Positions 15,003 through 18,285 of a stretch of 18,285 bases of DNA are shown one piece after another. Positions within the stretch are counted from its first letter, which is position 1. The number at the start of each line of letters is the position of its first letter. Both the position numbers and the translations under genes were made by a program. Below the pieces are notes generated by a model. The model was given only the letters and a program-made list of their open reading frames with translations. It was not told the origin of the DNA and ran no database searches. The stretch covers positions 1 to 18,285 of the forward strand of contig DUNJ01000176.1 in NCBI GenBank assembly GCA_012839395.1. Direction: 5' to 3'. The DNA is from Tepidimicrobium sp. Its GTDB lineage: Bacteria; Bacillota; Clostridia; Tissierellales; Tepidimicrobiaceae.

Positions 15003-16049
15003 TTAAAGGGATTTAATTTCTTTTAACAATTCATCTATTAAGAACTCTTCTTTTACCTTTTTAACGACCTTTCCCTTCTTAAATATCAGTCCTTCCCCTT
15101 TCCCCCCAGCTATACCTATATCAGCTTCCCTTGCCTCTCCAGGTCCATTTACAGGGCATCCCATAATAGCCACCTTTAATGGCTTTTTTATCCCCTCCAA
15201 TCTCTTTTCCGCCCTTTCCACTAAATCTATAAGATCTATTTTGGTTCTACCACAAGTAGGACAAGATATTACCTCCACCCCTTCATTAAGTAGATTAAGT
15301 GATCTCAAAATTTCCCTTCCAACCCGTATCTCTTCCACTGGATCACCCGTTAAAGATATTCGAATAGTATCTCCTATACCCATAGATAGCAATGTCCCAA
15401 TGCCTACAGCTGACTTGACTGTTCCCCGCCATATTGGGCCCGCTTCAGTAACCCCTAGATGTAATGGATAATCCACTTTTTCAGACATTTTCTCATAGGT
15501 CTTTATCGTTAGGGGCACATTGCTAGCCTTGAGGGAGATTTTTATATCCTCAAAATTTAAATCCTCTAGGATTTTGACATGTTCTAATGCGCTATAGACC
15601 ATGGAGTTCTCATTTACGCCTTTATATTTTTCTAAATATTCCTTTTTTATGGATCCAGAGTTTACACCTATGCGTATAGGTATTTGTCTATCCTTGCATA
15701 TATTAACGACCTCTTGGACCCTAGCTTTTGATCCTATATTGCCAGGATTCAGTCTTAAGCAATCAGCACCCTTCTCTACAGCCGCTATGGCTAGTCGATA
15801 ATCATACTGAATATCTGCAATAAAAGGAATCGTTATTTGCTTCTTTATATGTTTTATAGCCTCTGCATCCTCTAAATCCGTTATGGCAGCCCTTATAATA
15901 TCACAGCCTGCTTTTTCTAACTTCTTTATCTGATTAACGGTATTAACTACATCCTTAGTCTCTGTATTGGTCATAGATTGAACGCTAATTGGACTGCCTC
16001 CACCTACTGGAACATCTCCTACCATAATCTTTTTTGTCTTATTTCTCAT
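15003..16049 (-). CDS. ispG: 4-hydroxy-3-methylbut-2-en-1-yl diphosphate synthase (IspG/GcpE)
   Basis: 4Fe-4S enzyme of the non-mevalonate (MEP) isoprenoid pathway; it reductively opens methylerythritol cyclodiphosphate to HMBDP. The 348 residues match the compact bacterial form. The TIM-barrel part begins with GGGSPISVQSMTNT (16-29) and includes FIADIQYDYRLA (76-88 region) and LRLNPGNIG (99-107). The C-terminal iron-sulfur domain carries SCPTCGRT (262-269) and MGCPVNGPGEA (296-306), giving the expected cluster ligands C263, C266, C298 and E305. ATG at 16049 has AGGGTGAT upstream and lies 7 bases after rseP. Its presence shows the organism uses the MEP route, which makes the absence of dxr from its frequent place two genes upstream noteworthy. 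Confidence 0.97.
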   Translation of the reverse strand: MRNKTKKIMVGDVPVGGGSPISVQSMTNTETKDVVNTVNQIKKLEKAGCDIIRAAITDLEDAEAIKHIKKQITIPFIADIQYDYRLAIAAVEKGADCLRLNPGNIGSKARVQEVVNICKDRQIPIRIGVNSGSIKKEYLEKYKGVNENSMVYSALEHVKILEDLNFEDIKISLKASNVPLTIKTYEKMSEKVDYPLHLGVTEAGPIWRGTVKSAVGIGTLLSMGIGDTIRISLTGDPVEEIRVGREILRSLNLLNEGVEVISCPTCGRTKIDLIDLVERAEKRLEGIKKPLKVAIMGCPVNGPGEAREADIGIAGGKGEGLIFKKGKVVKKVKEEFLIDELLKEIKSL

Positions 16050-16056
16050 TATAAGA

Positions 16057-17070
16057 TCACCCTTTGAATATGTTGAACCTAATGATATCCGAATACGTAA
16101 CGATTAACATCAACAATATCAATAATATGAAACCTATAAAATGGATAAAACCCTCCCTTTCAGGATTAATAGCCTTCCCCCTTATTAGCTCAATAGCCAA
16201 AAAAACAATCCTACTACCATCTAACGCAGGTAAGGGTAGCAAATTGAAAAAACCCAAGTTCACGCTAATAAATCCCATTAGATATAATAGGTTTATAACT
16301 CCATACTTTGCAGCTTCTCCTATTGTATATATCACACCCACAGGGCCTGATAAATCCCGCGTGCTTACCTGTCCTCTTAATGCCATCTTTAGAAATCCAA
16401 ACATCAATTTTAGTACAGACCAAGTCTGCTCAAATCCCCCTCTTATGGATAATAGAAATGATTTACGTAAAACAGGTTCAATCCCAATTATAGGCCTATT
16501 ATCTTCACCTTTTTTAGGTTCTAAAAAATAGTCTACTTTTTCTCTATGACGTAAAACAGTTACCTTTAAGTCTTTATCAAGGTTCGAACTGCTTATTTTT
16601 TCAACAATAGAATCCCAATCATCCGTGGGCTCATTATCAATAGCTGTTATTATATCACCACTTTGAATACCCGCCCTTTCAGCCGGAGAATTCTGTTGAA
16701 CATTCTGAATGGTAGTTGTAGGCACACCTAAATGAAAGGTAACTATTGAGAATACAATTATAGCCAATATAAAATTCATTATAGCACCGGCCGCTATTAC
16801 GGCTATTCTAGATAACACAGGCACCTTAGCAAAGCTTCTAGGATCATTTGAACCCTCATCCTCTCCCTCCATGCTTACATACCCACCTATTGGCAAAATC
16901 CTGATAGAGTACTTAGTCTCTCCCTTTTTCTTTTGAAAAAACTTAGGCCCCATCCCTATAGAAAACTCGTTAACCTTAACACCTACTGCTTTAGCTACTA
17001 TAAAATGACCAAATTCGTGAAATAATATTACCATCAAAAATACAAAGACTGCCGACATTGCAGTTACCAA
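16057..17070 (-). CDS. rseP: Site-2 family intramembrane zinc metalloprotease RseP/RasP
   Basis: Inner-membrane protease that cleaves membrane-spanning segments, such as anti-sigma factors and signal-peptide remnants. About 337 residues from the chosen start. The first membrane helix holds the zinc-binding HEFGH (18-22). A PDZ domain spans about 112-182 (QNSPAERAGIQSGDIITAIDNEPT region). The second catalytic motif NLLPLPALDG (276-285) supplies the third zinc ligand, and further hydrophobic helices end the protein. Start choice: the frame opens at GTG 17082, but that codon lies within the ribosome-binding stretch AGGTGGTGAT. TTG at 17070, 8 bases after AGGTGG, fits best; the next ATG (17058) is too far from it. 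The cdsA stop is just upstream, so the genes are co-transcribed. Confidence 0.94.
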   Translation of the reverse strand: MVTAMSAVFVFLMVILFHEFGHFIVAKAVGVKVNEFSIGMGPKFFQKKKGETKYSIRILPIGGYVSMEGEDEGSNDPRSFAKVPVLSRIAVIAAGAIMNFILAIIVFSIVTFHLGVPTTTIQNVQQNSPAERAGIQSGDIITAIDNEPTDDWDSIVEKISSSNLDKDLKVTVLRHREKVDYFLEPKKGEDNRPIIGIEPVLRKSFLLSIRGGFEQTWSVLKLMFGFLKMALRGQVSTRDLSGPVGVIYTIGEAAKYGVINLLYLMGFISVNLGFFNLLPLPALDGSRIVFLAIELIRGKAINPEREGFIHFIGFILLILLMLIVTYSDIIRFNIFKG

Positions 17071-17089
17071 TTGAATCACCACCTATTTT

Positions 17090-17869
17090 CTACAATAAAA
17101 AATGTTTTATATAATAATATACAAGAGGAGCTGTAAACAATATGCTGTCAAATCTATCCAATACTCCTCCATGCCCTGGCATAATAAATCCAAAATCCTT
17201 TATACCCGTAATCCTTTTTATTCGAGAAGCAGTTAAGTCCCCTAGTTGGGCAATAACCCCTCCAATAATTGCTAATAAAATTAATCTCCACAGGGGAAAT
17301 AGATTAAAATATTTGGCAAAACCAAATGTTAATAATATTGCTCCAAATACTCCACCCAATGAGCCCTCAATGGTCTTATTAGGGCTTAACTTTGGACACA
17401 ACTTTTTCCTTCCAAACAAAGTACCAAATATATATGCAAATGTATCCGTACCCCATGCAGTTATAAAAATCAACCATATATATATATTACCATCTAGATA
17501 TATAATATGCTGCATTAAAAAGGGTATGTAAAGGATTCCAAAAAGAGTGATAAATATATCTATCAAGGCAATATCCTTTTTTAAAAGCAATTCAATTAGT
17601 AACATCGTTAGCATATAAAAAAAAAGCAATTTAAAGGATGCCCATCTATATTCCATGGAATTGAATAAAAGGCCAATGCAGCCTATATAACCTATACTTT
17701 TGATAGGTTCAATGTCAATTCCTTCTATTGCATTATAAAATTCCCTCAATCCTAGAATAGATAAAACTGCTACAAAGTATAATAAAGTAGTCCCACCTTT
17801 TATAGTTACAGCTATTGTCAATAATACTATTATAAAGCCACTCATGGTCCTAATCGTTAAGTCCTTCAC
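17090..17869 (-). CDS. cdsA: Phosphatidate cytidylyltransferase (CDP-diacylglycerol synthase)
   Basis: Integral membrane enzyme that converts phosphatidic acid and CTP to CDP-diacylglycerol, the branch-point precursor of phosphatidylglycerol and cardiolipin. 259 residues with about seven or eight hydrophobic helices. The family signature lies at 215-241, from SRIKR through KD (224-225) to MPGHGGVLDRFD, and conserved WGTDTFAYIFGTLFGR (139-154) and SPNKTIEGSLGG (162-173) precede it. The gene starts with GTG at 17869, supported by GGAGG 7 bases upstream inside the end of uppS; the two genes abut with no gap. The product shares the membrane phosphate-lipid theme of uppS, and the pair is conserved very widely. 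Confidence 0.96.
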   Translation of the reverse strand: MKDLTIRTMSGFIIVLLTIAVTIKGGTTLLYFVAVLSILGLREFYNAIEGIDIEPIKSIGYIGCIGLLFNSMEYRWASFKLLFFYMLTMLLIELLLKKDIALIDIFITLFGILYIPFLMQHIIYLDGNIYIWLIFITAWGTDTFAYIFGTLFGRKKLCPKLSPNKTIEGSLGGVFGAILLTFGFAKYFNLFPLWRLILLAIIGGVIAQLGDLTASRIKRITGIKDFGFIMPGHGGVLDRFDSILFTAPLVYYYIKHFLL

Positions 17870-18285
17870 TTAAAGTCCTCCAAACCTTCTGTTCCTCTTC
17901 TGATAGTCAATGATAGCTTTGTATAAATACTCTTCAGTAAAATCTGGCCAATATATACTAGAAAACCAGAATTCGGTATATGCCACCTGATAAAGCATAA
18001 AATTGCTCAATCTTATTTCGCCGCTAGGTCTAATCAATAGGTCCGGATCAGGTATGTTGTTTGTATATAGGTATTTTGAAATCAATTCTACATCTATATC
18101 CTTTTCATCTATCTTTCCCGCCCTAACATCCTTTAAAATTCTTTTAACACCGCGAACTATTTCATCTCTTCCTCCATAGTTTAACCCGATATTCAACACC
18201 ATCTTTGAGTTATCTTTGGTTTTTTCAATAGCTTTCTCTACCTCTTTTCTAGGTAGCTTTGGAAGAAGGCTTATATCACCCATAA
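17870..18285 (-). CDS. uppS: Undecaprenyl diphosphate synthase (cis-prenyltransferase), N-terminus outside the window
   Basis: Condenses isopentenyl diphosphate units with farnesyl diphosphate to make the C55 lipid carrier for peptidoglycan synthesis. Only the last 137 full codons are visible. The frame is still open at base 18285, so the ATG at 18283 is an internal Met and not the start: it sits in the usual (I/V)GD position of the middle of the protein. Visible family motifs are LNIGLNYGGRDEIVRGVK (30-47 of the visible part), the isopentenyl-binding DLLIRPSGEIRLSNFMLYQ (80-98) and AYTEFWFSSIYWPDF (100-114), ending in NRRFGG. The catalytic P-loop region with its aspartate is missing only because of the window edge. 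Confidence 0.96.
   Translation of the reverse strand, partial: MGDISLLPKLPRKEVEKAIEKTKDNSKMVLNIGLNYGGRDEIVRGVKRILKDVRAGKIDEKDIDVELISKYLYTNNIPDPDLLIRPSGEIRLSNFMLYQVAYTEFWFSSIYWPDFTEEYLYKAIIDYQKRNRRFGGL

Noticed and set aside
16064..16531. 155-codon open frame on the plus strand
   Set aside because: It lies wholly opposite the clear rseP gene, has no ribosome binding site or recognisable domain, and is an antisense shadow. The other plus-strand frames (for example 1060-1266, 8164-8547, 9427-9792, 10677-11075 and 17142-17531) are rejected for the same reason.
1..18285. Search for a novel accessory or defence system, mobile element, CRISPR array, tRNA or rRNA
   Set aside because: Every gene belongs to a conserved housekeeping family in conserved order. 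No transposase, integrase, direct-repeat array or cloverleaf was seen, and the window does not look like horizontally acquired DNA.

Overview
This window is one continuous, strictly co-oriented block of housekeeping genes. All 16 genes recognised lie on the minus strand, and the plus strand holds no credible gene. The AT-rich sequence, a Gram-positive-type PolC (PHP domain with an inserted DEDDh exonuclease), strong GGAGG-type ribosome binding sites, frequent TTG/GTG starts and the order uppS-cdsA-rseP-ispG-polC-rimP-nusA-ylxR-infB-rbfA-nrnA-truB-ribF-rpsO-pnp-deacetylase all point to a low-GC Firmicute of the class Clostridia (possibly Tissierella-like; the genus cannot be fixed from this sequence).

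Read in the direction of transcription (high to low coordinates), the first part is an envelope/isoprenoid group. It holds uppS (5' end outside the window), cdsA, the site-2 protease rseP and ispG, followed by the replicative polymerase gene polC. A promoter overlaps the polC stop codon, and a structured leader of about 137 nt precedes the translation/RNA group rimP-nusA-ylxR-infB-rbfA-nrnA-truB-ribF. These genes are tightly packed or overlapping and cover ribosome assembly, transcription elongation/antitermination, initiation, nanoRNA turnover, tRNA pseudouridylation and flavin synthesis. A second promoter and a structured leader of about 110 nt precede rpsO. A hairpin separates rpsO from pnp, and pnp ends at a strong intrinsic terminator. 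The last gene is a membrane-anchored polysaccharide deacetylase cut by the window's left edge.

There is no mobile element, CRISPR array, tRNA/rRNA gene or novel accessory system here. The points worth a second look are regulatory and syntenic: two structured 5' leaders (rimP and rpsO), a terminator-like hairpin placed downstream of the rimP promoter, and two genes missing from their usual slots (dxr between cdsA and rseP, ylxQ between ylxR and infB). In addition, several start codons are better placed by the Shine-Dalgarno sequence than by the longest open frame.
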